Shown piece by piece: positions 18,791 through 29,515 of a stretch of DNA of 42,007 bases. Source of the DNA: DASRDU01 sp035560235. Its GTDB lineage: Bacteria; Acidobacteriota; Blastocatellia; RBC074. The notes under the pieces were generated by a model. That model had not been told where the DNA came from, did not search any database, and saw only the letters and a list, made by a program, of their open reading frames with translations. Position 1 is the first letter of the stretch. Every line of letters begins with the position of its first letter. The stretch lies in the NCBI GenBank assembly GCA_035560235.1, contig DATMAG010000110.1, forward strand, positions 1 through 42,007, read 5' to 3'. The position numbers and the translations under genes are program-made.

Positions 18791-19392
18791 GGCGTGGAAT
18801 CAGTCTCGTAGTAGTTGAGGGTCTGCTGGAAGTTTCAGCCTCGCTGAAAATAATGAATGCCCTGCAAGTACCAGCCGGAGGGATCATTCCCATCAATACG
18901 GACGGCTGTCATAACTTCTGGAGATTTGCTCCAAAATACAATCAGGCTGCCGCCTTTATCGGACCGATTCTGGGACTGACTGATCTGGATGATCACCCTT
19001 GTCCGGGCGGACTGATTGCGGCCAAGCTGAAACGCGGCAGGCATCCGGATTTCATTCTCCGGATTGCCAGAAGAGAGTTGGAAAGCTGGCTACTGGCTGA
19101 CACTGAAGCGTTGTCCAGCTATTTGAGAATTTCACCTGCCCTGTTTCCAACTGATCCGGATGCAGAGGCAGATCCGAAACGGACTCTTGTGAGTCTGGCA
19201 CGGCGCTCGAACAGGACATCTCTGAGAGAGGATCTGGTTCCTGAACAGGGAAGCAAGGGTGTGGTCGGCAAGGGGTATATACCTCGAATGACCGAGTTCA
19301 TTGAAAAAAAGTGGCGTCCACTGGAAGCACAACACAAGAGTGAAAGTCTGCGCCGAGCCTTGGCCGCAATAACCAGAGCTACTGAGCTTTAA
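18787..19392 (+). CDS. TOPRIM/DUF4276-like protein, partner of the upstream ATPase
   Basis: A 201-residue protein. Residues 7-15 (LVVVEGLLE, E11) give the first TOPRIM-type acidic position. GLTDLDDH (D66, D68, D69) resembles the DxD motif. ARRELESWLLAD (94-105) matches the conserved helix of DUF4276-type proteins. This suggests a metal-dependent nuclease or nucleotidyl active site. Translation is coupled to the ATPase (start 18787, ATPase stop 18788-18790). Together they look like an OLD nuclease split into two proteins: ATPase sensor plus TOPRIM effector. It is the last gene of the recX-linked unit. The convergent amidohydrolase gene ends 29 nt away. Confidence 0.75.
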   Translation: MRRGISLVVVEGLLEVSASLKIMNALQVPAGGIIPINTDGCHNFWRFAPKYNQAAAFIGPILGLTDLDDHPCPGGLIAAKLKRGRHPDFILRIARRELESWLLADTEALSSYLRISPALFPTDPDAEADPKRTLVSLARRSNRTSLREDLVPEQGSKGVVGKGYIPRMTEFIEKKWRPLEAQHKSESLRRALAAITRATEL

Positions 19393-19421
19393 TTCGCACC
19401 AGCCCTTCTGCCGATATTTTC

Positions 19422-20744
19422 TCATTGCTTTGTCATTAACTGCTGCGCCTCATCCTGTGCCCGTCGGACCACTTCCTCTTCATCCAGCGTTATCAGCTTT
19501 CCCTCACGCATCACGATCTGCCCGTCAATAATTACTGTTTCGACATCGCTCGTCTGAGCGGCATAAACGATCGTCGAAACTGGATCGGGCTGCGGCGTGG
19601 TGTGCAGGTGGCTGAGGTTGAGCAGTTGCAGGTCGGCGCGTTTGCCCGCTTCGATGCTGCCGATTTCATGTTCAAGGCCGAGCGCGCGAGCGCCGTGAAT
19701 CGTCGCCATTCGCAGAGCCGTGAGCGCAGGCAGCGATTGCGGGCCGCGACGGACTTTTTGCAGCAGCGCCGCCGTGCGCATTTCGGTGAACATATCCAGG
19801 CGGTTGTTGCAGGGCGCGCCATCGGCTCCGAGCGAAACTGAAATTCCCTGCTCCAGCATTTCAGTAATCTGCGCGATGCCTGAGGCGAGTTTGAGATTCG
19901 ATGACGGGCAGTGCGCGACGTGCGTGCCGGTTAAGCGCAGAATTGCAAATTCGCTTTCGTCCAGATGAATGCAATGCGCCAGCACAACATTGGGCGCAGC
20001 GAGTCCGACCTCGTTCAGATAAGCGATATTGCGCTGTCCCGTGCGGCTTTCGACGATGGCAATCTCTTCGCGGTTTTCTGAAGCGTGTGTGTGCACCAGC
20101 ACCTTTCGCTCGCGTGACAACTGCGCGACACGCTCAAGCAGGGTGCGCGTGCAACTGACTGCAAAGCGCGGCGCAAAGCAGTAACGAATGCGCCCGTCAG
20201 CGCGATTGTGCCAGCCTTCGAGCAGCTCCAGCGATTCGGCAATCGAACGCTCCGTCTCTTCCTGCAACGCTGCCGGAACGCCTTCGCCGGCATCCATCAT
20301 GCACTTGCCGACTGTGGCCCTGAAGCCTGTTTCCTCGACCGCGCGAAAAACGGCTTCGGTGTGATTGACGGTTTCCATCGTCAGCGCGCAGGTCGTCCCG
20401 CCGCGAATCAGTTCGGCAATGCCGAGCCGCGCCGAAGCTTCAAGCGAAGCGAACGAATGCGCCGCTTCCATCGGCCAGACGCGCTCTCTGAGCCAGTCAA
20501 TCAGCGCCAGATCATCAGCCGCGCCGCGAAAGAGCGTCTGACACAAATGCACGTGCGTCTGCACAAAACCGGGCAGCAGCACGCGGCCACGCGCTTCAAT
20601 GAGGTCATCGGCTTCAGTGGATGGAATCGAGGAACTGATCTGAGCGATGCGGCGATTACGAATCAGCACGTCACCGCTGATAATGCGGTTGTGCTGATCG
20701 AGCGTCAGGATGGTTGCTTCTTTGATGAGCAGACTGCGGTTCAT
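19422..20744 (-). CDS. Amidohydrolase, MTA/SAH/5'-deoxyadenosine deaminase-like
   Basis: Metal-dependent amidohydrolase of about 440 residues. The start is the ATG at 20744; a GTG at 20753 is also possible. It has the metal-binding THVHLCQT near residue 63, VHTHASEN, AHCIHLDE and the catalytic GADGAPCNN. The segment LFRGAADDLALIDWLRERVWPMEA is typical of the branch that deaminates S-adenosylhomocysteine, methylthioadenosine or 5'-deoxyadenosine. Related members hydrolyse triazines (AtzB/TrzN), so the substrate is not certain. A purine-nucleoside salvage role is most likely. It is a single gene, convergent with the TOPRIM gene. Confidence 0.88.
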   Translation of the reverse strand: MNRSLLIKEATILTLDQHNRIISGDVLIRNRRIAQISSSIPSTEADDLIEARGRVLLPGFVQTHVHLCQTLFRGAADDLALIDWLRERVWPMEAAHSFASLEASARLGIAELIRGGTTCALTMETVNHTEAVFRAVEETGFRATVGKCMMDAGEGVPAALQEETERSIAESLELLEGWHNRADGRIRYCFAPRFAVSCTRTLLERVAQLSRERKVLVHTHASENREEIAIVESRTGQRNIAYLNEVGLAAPNVVLAHCIHLDESEFAILRLTGTHVAHCPSSNLKLASGIAQITEMLEQGISVSLGADGAPCNNRLDMFTEMRTAALLQKVRRGPQSLPALTALRMATIHGARALGLEHEIGSIEAGKRADLQLLNLSHLHTTPQPDPVSTIVYAAQTSDVETVIIDGQIVMREGKLITLDEEEVVRRAQDEAQQLMTKQ

Positions 20745-20996
20745 TCGTGTCACTGTCCTGCGGAATCGGATTTCTGATTCGTTGATTTACCACCGGACAG
20801 TTTACACGAACTGCAAGGCAAAGCGTCATCCCGCCACAATCACTGATGCTGCTGACCTGTTACAGGCCGGTTGCGCTGTGATCTCATTGCCCTGAGCGAG
20901 CGATGCCAGAAAATCAAGTGAAGAAAAATGCTGTCAGCAGCGGTTCTGGCGGGCGTGAAAGTAGAATCAGGCAGGCAGTGTCGCCGGAAAATTGCG

Positions 20997-22445
<1,449 letters not shown>

Positions 22446-22555
22446 TTTGACTGCTCATTTACGTGACAACTTCCACTTCAGAATGTCTTCTCAGTCAACT
22501 GTTGTGCCAGTGGCAACGATAAATTTTCCAGTCCGCGCTTCCTGGCGGTCTGTCA

Positions 22556-24646
22556 TCAATAAGCTGTCGCCATCTGATCGGTCGAAGGTAATGAAGCCTC
22601 TGATTCGCTCAGATGAAGCAGTAGTATCAGGCTTGTGCCGCGTTCACCATCAACCGGGCTGATGAGTGCGATGCTGCCGCCGAGTTCACGAATGCGGCGG
22701 GCGACGATGGCGAGGCCGAGGCCCGTGCCGCGCTGCTTTGTGGTGAAAAACGGCTCGAAGACTTTTTCCTGCATCGCGCGCGGTATGCCTGCGCCGTCGT
22801 CAGTGACGCTTACGCCCAGGCGGTGATCCGCTTCAGGGCGGCTTTCGATCCTGACCTGACTGCTGTCGGCCTGCACGGCATTGAGCAGCAGGTTGCTGAT
22901 GACTTCTTTGAGCGCAGCGGCAGTCGCGCCGTCAAGCGACGGGTCAACAGTCAGGTGAGCTGAAACGCTGATTTCGCGTTCTTCGATTTCGGGACGGGCG
23001 AGCGCGATGACGCCGTTGATGACTTCGCTCAGGCGGGCAGGCGACGCGGCGACGACGGCAGGGCGCGAAAAGCTGAGAAGCTGTGTGACGCTGCGGTTCA
23101 GGCGATCAATTTCGCCGTTGATCAGGTCAAGGTCGCGGGCGTATTCGCGGCTGACATCTTCATCTTCGCGCATGACCTGCGTGATTGATTTGATGGCCGA
23201 AAGCGGATTTTTGATTTCGTGGGCAACGGTCGCGGCCATCTGACCGAGCGAAGCCAGGCGTTCGCGTTCAGCCAGGGCGCGTTCAAGTCTGACCTTGTCC
23301 TCAAGCAACTGACAGCTTTCAAGCGCGGCGGCGATGTGGCCTGAGAGCACCGTCAGCACTTCGCGTTTGTCGGCGGTCAGATGCTGCGCCGGGCCGCTGA
23401 CGGCGAGCAGTCCGACAACGCGGCCTTCGCGCCTGAGCACATCGCAGTAAACTGCCCTGAGTTTACCGAGCAAAGATTCATCTTCAACCTGCGACCACTG
23501 GTAATTTTCAGCGAGCGTGCAGATTTCAGCCGCCGCGCCACGCGCTGCGCCTGCCGGAATGAGATGAACGCCGCTGAGTTCGAGGGCTTCAGAGAGGCGC
23601 TGTTCGATGAAAGCGATCAGGTGCGACATTTCGCCGTAACTGGTCGCGGCTCTGCCGACCTGCGCGACCAGATCGCGGTACAAACCGACTTCGCGGACGA
23701 AGATGCGCCGGATGTAATGCTCAGTCAGGTCGCGCAGCGGAGCCGCGAGAAAAACCATCGCCAGAATCAGCATTGCTTCGATGACTGTGGCGCGCAGGCC
23801 GTAGCGGGTCGCCAGAAATTCGCTCAGCGTGCGAATGCCGTAAAGGTAGATCATCATCACAATGACAGCGACGGCGGCGTAAACCAGACTCTGCCGGATG
23901 ACGATTTCAAGATAGCGATAGCGATAAATGTAATAAGCGATGATCGCCGTCGGCACGATGGAACCGAGCATCGCAATCGCTTCGACGTAAGGGCCGATCA
24001 CCGACCAGTGCCGCGCGCCGAAAATGTAAGTCGTCAGATTCAGCACACCCTGGACCGCCAGCACTGCGCCGAGCATCGTGAAAAAACGCCGTTCACGCGG
24101 CCCGCTCAGTTTGTGACTGAGCCAGAAGCTGACGCCCGCGCATTCCCACAGCACAATCACCGACCAGAGCATAAACGCAAAGACCAGTGAAAACGGCGTG
24201 AATGGCAGTCTGAGATTCGAGAGGCGTTCGACCGGATGGAGGTAAGGCTCGCTCCACATCTGCGCGATTACCCAGGGCAGCAGCGCGAGCGGCACATAGC
24301 CGAACCAGATAAAAGGCGTGAACAGGCGGCGCGGCGCGTGTTCATCCATCAGTTTCCACACGCGCATCTGAGCGTGAAAACCGAGCGGGGCGATCAGCGC
24401 GAGCGCCGAATAAGCGATGACGTGGCCTGCTTTCAGCCACCACAACGCGCCCGGCACCTGAAGCTGTTCATAGATGGTGGCGATGAAATTGCCGAGATGC
24501 CAGAACCCGACACACGCGCCGAGGCCGAGCACGACGCGCTCGACCGCACGCAGTCCGCCGCGCCGGATAAAAAGCCAGCACAGGTAAAGGTGCAGCGCCG
24601 CACCCGTCGCAAAGCCGACCAGTTTGAGAATGGCGAGAGGAGACAT
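22556..24646 (-). CDS. Membrane histidine kinase (7TM-type sensor, GAF, HisKA)
   Basis: A 696-residue sensor kinase. The first 300 residues hold about eight hydrophobic segments, a membrane sensor in the style of 7TM/His-kinase receptors. A GAF-like domain (about 325-445) and a HisKA domain with phospho-accepting H476 (VAHEIKNPLSAI) follow. The HATPase domain ends the protein (NLLLNAVQAD, DDGAGIP, GTGLGLAIV). The start ATG at 24646 has no strong ribosome-binding site. It forms a two-component system with the NtrC-type regulator downstream. PilSR/AtoSC-like systems share this architecture. The signal is unknown. Confidence 0.94.
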   Translation of the reverse strand: MSPLAILKLVGFATGAALHLYLCWLFIRRGGLRAVERVVLGLGACVGFWHLGNFIATIYEQLQVPGALWWLKAGHVIAYSALALIAPLGFHAQMRVWKLMDEHAPRRLFTPFIWFGYVPLALLPWVIAQMWSEPYLHPVERLSNLRLPFTPFSLVFAFMLWSVIVLWECAGVSFWLSHKLSGPRERRFFTMLGAVLAVQGVLNLTTYIFGARHWSVIGPYVEAIAMLGSIVPTAIIAYYIYRYRYLEIVIRQSLVYAAVAVIVMMIYLYGIRTLSEFLATRYGLRATVIEAMLILAMVFLAAPLRDLTEHYIRRIFVREVGLYRDLVAQVGRAATSYGEMSHLIAFIEQRLSEALELSGVHLIPAGAARGAAAEICTLAENYQWSQVEDESLLGKLRAVYCDVLRREGRVVGLLAVSGPAQHLTADKREVLTVLSGHIAAALESCQLLEDKVRLERALAERERLASLGQMAATVAHEIKNPLSAIKSITQVMREDEDVSREYARDLDLINGEIDRLNRSVTQLLSFSRPAVVAASPARLSEVINGVIALARPEIEEREISVSAHLTVDPSLDGATAAALKEVISNLLLNAVQADSSQVRIESRPEADHRLGVSVTDDGAGIPRAMQEKVFEPFFTTKQRGTGLGLAIVARRIRELGGSIALISPVDGERGTSLILLLHLSESEASLPSTDQMATAY

Positions 24647-24650
24647 AAAA

Positions 24651-24742
24651 ACTGACGCGGCGAGAGGGCGACGCAGGCGACGCGGCGAAACCAGTCTTGT
24701 TCGCCTGCGTTGCCTTGTCGCTCACTCGCCGCGTCCTTCAGT
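24651..24742. repeat. Imperfect inverted repeat upstream of the histidine kinase
   Basis: The left arm 24651-24680 (ACTGACGCGGCGAGAG.., ..GCAGGCGA) and the right arm 24701-24742 (inverted) match in three blocks with small gaps. It fills the whole space between the kinase start and the actin-like gene stop. It could be a terminator for the actin-like gene or a degenerate dispersed palindrome. Confidence 0.5.
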
Positions 24743-24758
24743 TCCGCATCCGGCCTGG

Positions 24759-25784
24759 TTACCTGACTTCCGACATGGCCGCAATGTAACAGCCGCGAGC
24801 CGTGGCGGTCAGCGGGTCGCTGGCCAGGCGGATTTCCGAAACCGGAATCGGGAAGTTGCTCGCCTTGAGCATCGTCTCGAATTTCTGCAAAAAGCCGCGC
24901 GGTTTGGCCGTGCCGCCAGAGAGCACAATCGGAATCGGGCGATCCATCTTCGGCAGGTTGCGCGAACTTTCAAAGGCCTCGCGCAGTCCTTCGATCAGGG
25001 TTTGCAGCACGTCCTCGTAATAGATGTGCAGCGCGCTTGAAATCTTGTCCTTCGGCGCGCGTGACAGATCGAGCGACTCTTCCTTGGTCAGGCGCACTTT
25101 GGTGACGCTTTCATCAACGACCGCCGCCACGCTCGAATCAACGTAATCGCCGGCTTTCGGGACGCTGAAGGTCAGCATCGGCACGGACAGAAACGAAAGG
25201 CAGACGTTGCACATTCCGCCGCCGCAGCTGATGCCGATGCCGGTGAAGTTCTCGTCCTGCAGCTCGGAGAAGACAACCGCGAGACCTTCATTGATCGGTT
25301 TGGCCGTGTAGCCCAGTCCCTGCAGGATATTTTTGAGGACGGCTTCGTGGTAGACAAGGTTGGTATCTGCGCCTTCGCCCCGGCCGGGGACGCTGAAGCA
25401 GAGCATCTCGTTTTTCCGGACGCGCGGGACGATCTGTTCGATGATCGCCTGAATGATCTGCTGCCCCATGACCTCCTGGGCATTGAGCACGCCATGCTGC
25501 ATCGGGCGGCGCGGGACGGCATTGAAGAAGCTGGCAAAACGCTCCGAGTCGTTGCCGTAGACATAGAGATCCTTGCCGTTGCGATAATAGACCATCTTGT
25601 TCTGCTGCATGATGGTCTCGGTCATCTTCGTCCAGGGGACGGTCACGAAGGCATTGAGCTGCGTCTGCGCCTTGTGACTGCTGTTGTCAGTCGCCAGTAC
25701 GATGCGGCTGGTTCCCACGTCAAGTCCGAGCGCATTCGCCTCGCTGGTGTCGGGCGTTCCCGAGGCCTGTTTGTTCTCTTCCAT
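24759..25784 (-). CDS. Actin-like ATPase (MreB/ParM/MamK fold)
   Basis: A 341-residue actin/HSP70-superfamily protein. It has a phosphate-1 loop GLDVGTSRIVLA (20-31), a phosphate-2 loop GIGISCGGGMCNV (about 182-194) and an adenosine motif VLSGGTAKPRGF near the C-terminal third. It is clearly diverged from MreB and FtsA, and no FtsA 1C domain is obvious. The start ATG at 25784 has GGAGGAAAG directly upstream; an open frame to 25919 is longer but unsupported. It is third in a unit with a SPOR-domain protein and a membrane-anchored amidase, suggesting a filament or scaffold linked to cell-wall work. Plasmid segregation is less likely in this chromosomal setting. Confidence 0.85.
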   Translation of the reverse strand: MEENKQASGTPDTSEANALGLDVGTSRIVLATDNSSHKAQTQLNAFVTVPWTKMTETIMQQNKMVYYRNGKDLYVYGNDSERFASFFNAVPRRPMQHGVLNAQEVMGQQIIQAIIEQIVPRVRKNEMLCFSVPGRGEGADTNLVYHEAVLKNILQGLGYTAKPINEGLAVVFSELQDENFTGIGISCGGGMCNVCLSFLSVPMLTFSVPKAGDYVDSSVAAVVDESVTKVRLTKEESLDLSRAPKDKISSALHIYYEDVLQTLIEGLREAFESSRNLPKMDRPIPIVLSGGTAKPRGFLQKFETMLKASNFPIPVSEIRLASDPLTATARGCYIAAMSEVR

Positions 25785-25869
25785 CTTTCCTCCGTTGTTT
25801 TTGTGCCTGTGCGGACGGGATTGTCGTTCATCCGCAGGTGGTGATTTCATTGGGGCGGGGTTGCCGAAT

Positions 25870-27357
25870 TTATTCTGACCGGACCTGACCGCCCTCACGC
25901 AGGCGGCGGCCCAGGTCATACTGTTTCAGATAGACATCGCGCATCTGCCGTCGCAGCGCCGACGGTTCCAGTTTCAACGCGGCGGCTCGTTGTCTGAACT
26001 CCTCTTCAGCAACGGCGACGCCGGGCCACAGCGGGCCGCCGAGCTTTTCGATGATCGTCTCATCCCAGGTAAAGCCATACTCGCTGACCGTCACGGGCGG
26101 GACTTTGTACTTGTCCGACAGCCCCATTGCTTCAAACGGAAAATCGCGCGCGCCGTCATAGTGAAAACAGATCTGCATCTTGTCGGGATTGACCGAAATC
26201 ATGCCGTGCGTCACGCAGTTGGTATCGTCAATCTGATAAAGACTGCGCAGCACCGCCGTCAGCAGGCGCCCGTTGATCAGTTGCGCTTCGGTCAGCTGCT
26301 CGGCAGTGCCGACCTGCTGCATGCTCGATTCAAAACAGACGCCCAAAAAGCTTTCATTCAGGCCGACGTAAAGATAGTTCTGATCGGCCCAGGCTGAATT
26401 CCCGGCGTGATGCGCGGCCTGCTGATCGCGGACAATGCGGTAGACATTGCCGACGCGGTCAATCAGATAGTTATAGGCTCTGATCTTCTGAATGTAACCG
26501 AGCAGCCCGCGGGTTCTGGCCTGGATCGAATCGTTGTTATCCGGCACGAACTCGACCATCTCATTTTCTGACGTGTGGTAGACGATCCCGACCGGCTCGC
26601 GGTAGACCTTGTTTTCGGCAGGCGTTTCGGCTCCGCGCTTGAAAACGTAATACTGGCGCGGGTGATTATCCACCTCGTAGCTGGTCAGGATGCGCAGGCT
26701 GTTGCTGTACTGCTCATAATCCGCCTCATTTTTGACCAGCCAGACTTTTTCGGGTTTGTAATCCGGCAGGTACTTCGCCGGATTGGCCAGCACCGTGCCG
26801 GGACTGACTGTGGCCTGGCCAGGCGTGCGGTAATGCCGGGCCACGTAATCGCTGACATTGCGCGCCGACCACAGGGCCAGCAGGTAAAGTCCGAACAGCG
26901 CCACGGCTGCCACACAGAGGCCCGCGCCGTAAGCCAGATAACGGAATTTGTAAAGCTGAAAGAAGATTCTCGCTGAAAGCGGCGCTCTGAGCTGATCGAG
27001 CAGCGGGCGGCGATCTTCAGGGATGGTCGGCAGGAAAGCCTGAATCTCTTCAAAGATCAGCCGGTACAGGCCGAGTTCGAGCAGCCAGCGATAGATCCGC
27101 GTATGCCGAATGAAGGCGAAGCGGCGCAGTGACTCCTGCAACTGCGCCTCCAGTTCATTCTGCCGGGCCAGTGTTTTGTTGAGAAAACGCAGCCTGAGTT
27201 CCGGACGGTTAAAGAACAGGGCGTAGCGTTCGACAATGTGCGTGTACGCCAGCCGCGCATCCGTTGCCTCCGCGCTCAGTTCGGACACTGCCCGATTGCG
27301 GATGGCAGACTGCAGATCACGGATTGAAAACGCCGGGTTGTTTCTATCAATCCGCAT
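25870..27357 (-). CDS. Membrane-anchored N-acetylmuramoyl-L-alanine amidase-like protein
   Basis: A 495-residue protein. The helical N-terminal domain (about 25-135) precedes one membrane segment (about 138-162). A C-terminal domain of the Amidase_2/PGRP type follows, with candidate zinc ligands H261 (IVYHTSE), H384 (CVTHGMIS) and a nearby His (H399, ICFHYDG). AHHAG at 315-319 is also present. It would cleave the peptide from muramic acid in the periplasm. The first 22 residues (SIRDLQSAIRN) resemble translated intergenic repeat sequence, so the real start may lie a little downstream. It follows the SPOR gene by 15 nt and precedes the actin-like gene by 85 nt. Confidence 0.82.
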   Translation of the reverse strand: MRIDRNNPAFSIRDLQSAIRNRAVSELSAEATDARLAYTHIVERYALFFNRPELRLRFLNKTLARQNELEAQLQESLRRFAFIRHTRIYRWLLELGLYRLIFEEIQAFLPTIPEDRRPLLDQLRAPLSARIFFQLYKFRYLAYGAGLCVAAVALFGLYLLALWSARNVSDYVARHYRTPGQATVSPGTVLANPAKYLPDYKPEKVWLVKNEADYEQYSNSLRILTSYEVDNHPRQYYVFKRGAETPAENKVYREPVGIVYHTSENEMVEFVPDNNDSIQARTRGLLGYIQKIRAYNYLIDRVGNVYRIVRDQQAAHHAGNSAWADQNYLYVGLNESFLGVCFESSMQQVGTAEQLTEAQLINGRLLTAVLRSLYQIDDTNCVTHGMISVNPDKMQICFHYDGARDFPFEAMGLSDKYKVPPVTVSEYGFTWDETIIEKLGGPLWPGVAVAEEEFRQRAAALKLEPSALRRQMRDVYLKQYDLGRRLREGGQVRSE

Positions 27358-27372
27358 CTCGCGATCTTACCC

Positions 27373-28683
27373 TCAGTTCGCCTGATAACCGGTCACCATA
27401 AAGTCCCTGATCAGCCCTCTGGCCTTCAGTTGCGAGGCATAACGTGAAGCCTCTTCACGGCTGGTGAAGCGACCGGTCTGGACACGATACCACGTTCCCT
27501 TGCCTGGAATCTCCGCCCTGACAACGCGAGCCTCAACCCCGGCGGACTTCAGCGCCGCGACGCGCTGACCGGCCTCATTCTGATTGTTGTAGGAACCGAG
27601 CTGAAGCGTCAGGCCGCCCTCATTACGATTGACCGACTGTCCAGTCTGCCCGGTCGGTCCGGTCTGACTTACCGGCACCGGCAGCGGACTTTTACTGGCT
27701 GCCGCGCCCGGCGATGGCGCAGGCGGTTTGGCGCCGACCGTTTCAGCCGGTCCGGCTGACGGAGAAGTCGCCGGACTGGATGCAGCCTTCGCATTGTTTT
27801 CGCTGCCGGGCTTCACTGCCGCACTGCCGGTTGCCGCGCCCGGAGAGATCGAAGGCGCTGCAGCGCTGCCTGTCGGCTTTGCCGTCTGTCCGTTCGGCGG
27901 ATTGTTGATCTTCTGCGCGATCTGATTCTGCTTTGAAAACTTGTCGCGGAACAGATACCAGGCCGTGCCCGCGAGTCCGCCAAAGACCACGAGTATCAGC
28001 AGAACCGGCACGAAGTAGCGACGGCTGCCGCCTGAATTGAAGTGCGGACTGTCGGCACTGTGCTGCGCGCTGAAGGAATCCTCGGGCAGCATCGGCCAGT
28101 CGTTATGATTCGCCTCATACCCGCCGTTCTGAGCACAGGCTCCATTCTGAGCGGGCATCTCCGGCCAGTCTGCGGATGAAGCGGGCGGCGATTCCGGCTC
28201 CATCAGAATCGGATCAGGCTCCGCCGACGTGAACGGCGAAGCGACTGTCGGCGCGGGCGGGAACTCAATCAGATCCTCGTCAGGCGCCGTGCTGAAACTG
28301 TCCATTCGCGGAGTCTCTTCCGTCCTCGGCATCACTGGCACAACGGGCGTGACAGGAGGAGGAGCCGCCGACAGGACCTCGTCAAAGACCGCGCCTGATT
28401 CGGCAATCGGGTAGACGCCGTTGCTGACGCGCGGAATATCGAGAACTTCATCAGCCTCCGGCTCAATGCGCGTGGCATAAGAATCGCGCCGCTGAGGGCC
28501 GCCGACGGGCAGGCTGGACATGGGTTTGGTGATTCTGGGCGGCATTTCAACGGTTCCCCACCCGGCAGCCGGAGAGGCCTCCTGCGTGTTGCTGACTTCA
28601 ATCAGCGTGGCACAGCGCGCGCAGACCACATGCGACGTTTCGGCGTTGTTCTCAAACTGACACTTCGGACAAATAACGATCAT
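27373..28683 (-). CDS. Zinc-ribbon, single-pass membrane protein with C-terminal SPOR domain
   Basis: A 436-residue protein. An N-terminal CxxC pair (C5, C8, C21, C24) forms a zinc ribbon in the cytoplasm. A long acidic/Pro-rich linker leads to a membrane segment (about 221-245, YFVPVLLILVVFGGLAGTAWYLF). A Pro/Ala/Ser-rich periplasmic linker and a SPOR domain (about 355-436, LQLGSYNNQNEAGQRV, TWYRVQTGRFTSREEA) follow. SPOR domains bind denuded peptidoglycan at division sites. The start ATG at 28683 has GAGAGG upstream. It is the first gene of the SPOR-amidase-actin unit. The amidase would make the denuded glycan that the SPOR domain binds. Confidence 0.9.
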   Translation of the reverse strand: MIVICPKCQFENNAETSHVVCARCATLIEVSNTQEASPAAGWGTVEMPPRITKPMSSLPVGGPQRRDSYATRIEPEADEVLDIPRVSNGVYPIAESGAVFDEVLSAAPPPVTPVVPVMPRTEETPRMDSFSTAPDEDLIEFPPAPTVASPFTSAEPDPILMEPESPPASSADWPEMPAQNGACAQNGGYEANHNDWPMLPEDSFSAQHSADSPHFNSGGSRRYFVPVLLILVVFGGLAGTAWYLFRDKFSKQNQIAQKINNPPNGQTAKPTGSAAAPSISPGAATGSAAVKPGSENNAKAASSPATSPSAGPAETVGAKPPAPSPGAAASKSPLPVPVSQTGPTGQTGQSVNRNEGGLTLQLGSYNNQNEAGQRVAALKSAGVEARVVRAEIPGKGTWYRVQTGRFTSREEASRYASQLKARGLIRDFMVTGYQAN

Positions 28684-29143
28684 AAAAATCAACCTCTCTT
28701 CCTGCCGTCAGAGCAAGCGCCCTTCAGTGGGAAAAAGCTGCTGTGCAGAGGCGACAAGCATGGTTTGCACTGAGATCGCGCCTGTTTGCGATTGCGCTTC
28801 GGGAGGCTTTATCGGTCAGTTTCCACCGGTTTCGCTGACGCCGCTGATTTTTGAGTTGCCGATCGTGACTGACCGAAACAGGAAAGCTGTCATCGTCAGC
28901 AGTCAGCCCTGACCACTTCAGGAACTGTGGTACGTCATCAAAACCGACGCTCTTCTGGTAAATCTCAATGGGCAAGGCGACTACTTCGCTTGCAGGCAGG
29001 GATTTTAGCGCGGTCAATATGACTGAGGCAAGGATAAATTCCGGCAGAGATTGCCCTTCCATCGCCTCAGCCAGGGCCCCGGATGAAAGGAATGAAAATG
29101 AAGCGCGCGGCTCAGGACGGTTTTCCCGGTCCGGGCACGATCC
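28684..29143. other. Gene-free stretch upstream of the SPOR operon
   Basis: A minus-strand open frame (29062-28724, 112 codons, MEGQSLPEFILASVIL) has a GAGGCG next to its ATG. Its second half is low-complexity Arg/Gln sequence and unlike any family I know, so I do not call it. Promoters for the SPOR operon are expected here. Confidence 0.35.
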
Positions 29144-29515
29144 TTACTGGCGGCTTCCGCGCAGAGCCTGCAGGGCGCGGGCGCGCTGCTGAGCCTGTCT
29201 GATCAGGCGATGATAATAGTGCAGCCGCAACAAATTCGTCCCTTCAGCCAGCCCGAGAAAAAACCGGCTCGCTTCCATCAGCTTTGCCGATTCAGCCAGG
29301 GCGATGGTGACGAACACCGCGTCAAGCATCATCACCAGGGCAAAGGCGGCGACCTGCCGCGTGATGATTCTGGCCCAGAGCAGTCTCTCGCCTTCAGCAG
29401 TGTAAGCGTTTTCAGGGTCACTGAACTGCTCGACATCACGCCCGTCAAGCCAGGCTGTCAGAACAAAAAAGATGATGCCGACAAAGCTGCACAACCACGC
29501 TGCAGTGAGGTTCAT
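29144..29515 (-). CDS. Small two-pass membrane protein, unknown function
   Basis: 123 residues from the ATG at 29515 (130 from the TTG at 29536). Hydrophobic segments lie at about 3-22 (AAWLCSFVGIIFFVLTAW) and 55-75 (AAFALVMMLDAVFVTIALA). A helical Arg/Gln-rich tail (HYYHRLIRQAQQRARALQ) should be cytosolic. I do not recognise the family. Neighbouring genes give no clear hint, as it is separated from the SPOR operon by about 460 nt. Confidence 0.6.
   Translation of the reverse strand: MNLTAAWLCSFVGIIFFVLTAWLDGRDVEQFSDPENAYTAEGERLLWARIITRQVAAFALVMMLDAVFVTIALAESAKLMEASRFFLGLAEGTNLLRLHYYHRLIRQAQQRARALQALRGSRQ

Noticed and set aside
28724..29062. Minus-strand 112-codon open frame
   Set aside because: The first half looks plausible, but the second half is low-complexity Arg/Gln sequence and nothing matches a known family. 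I could not support it.
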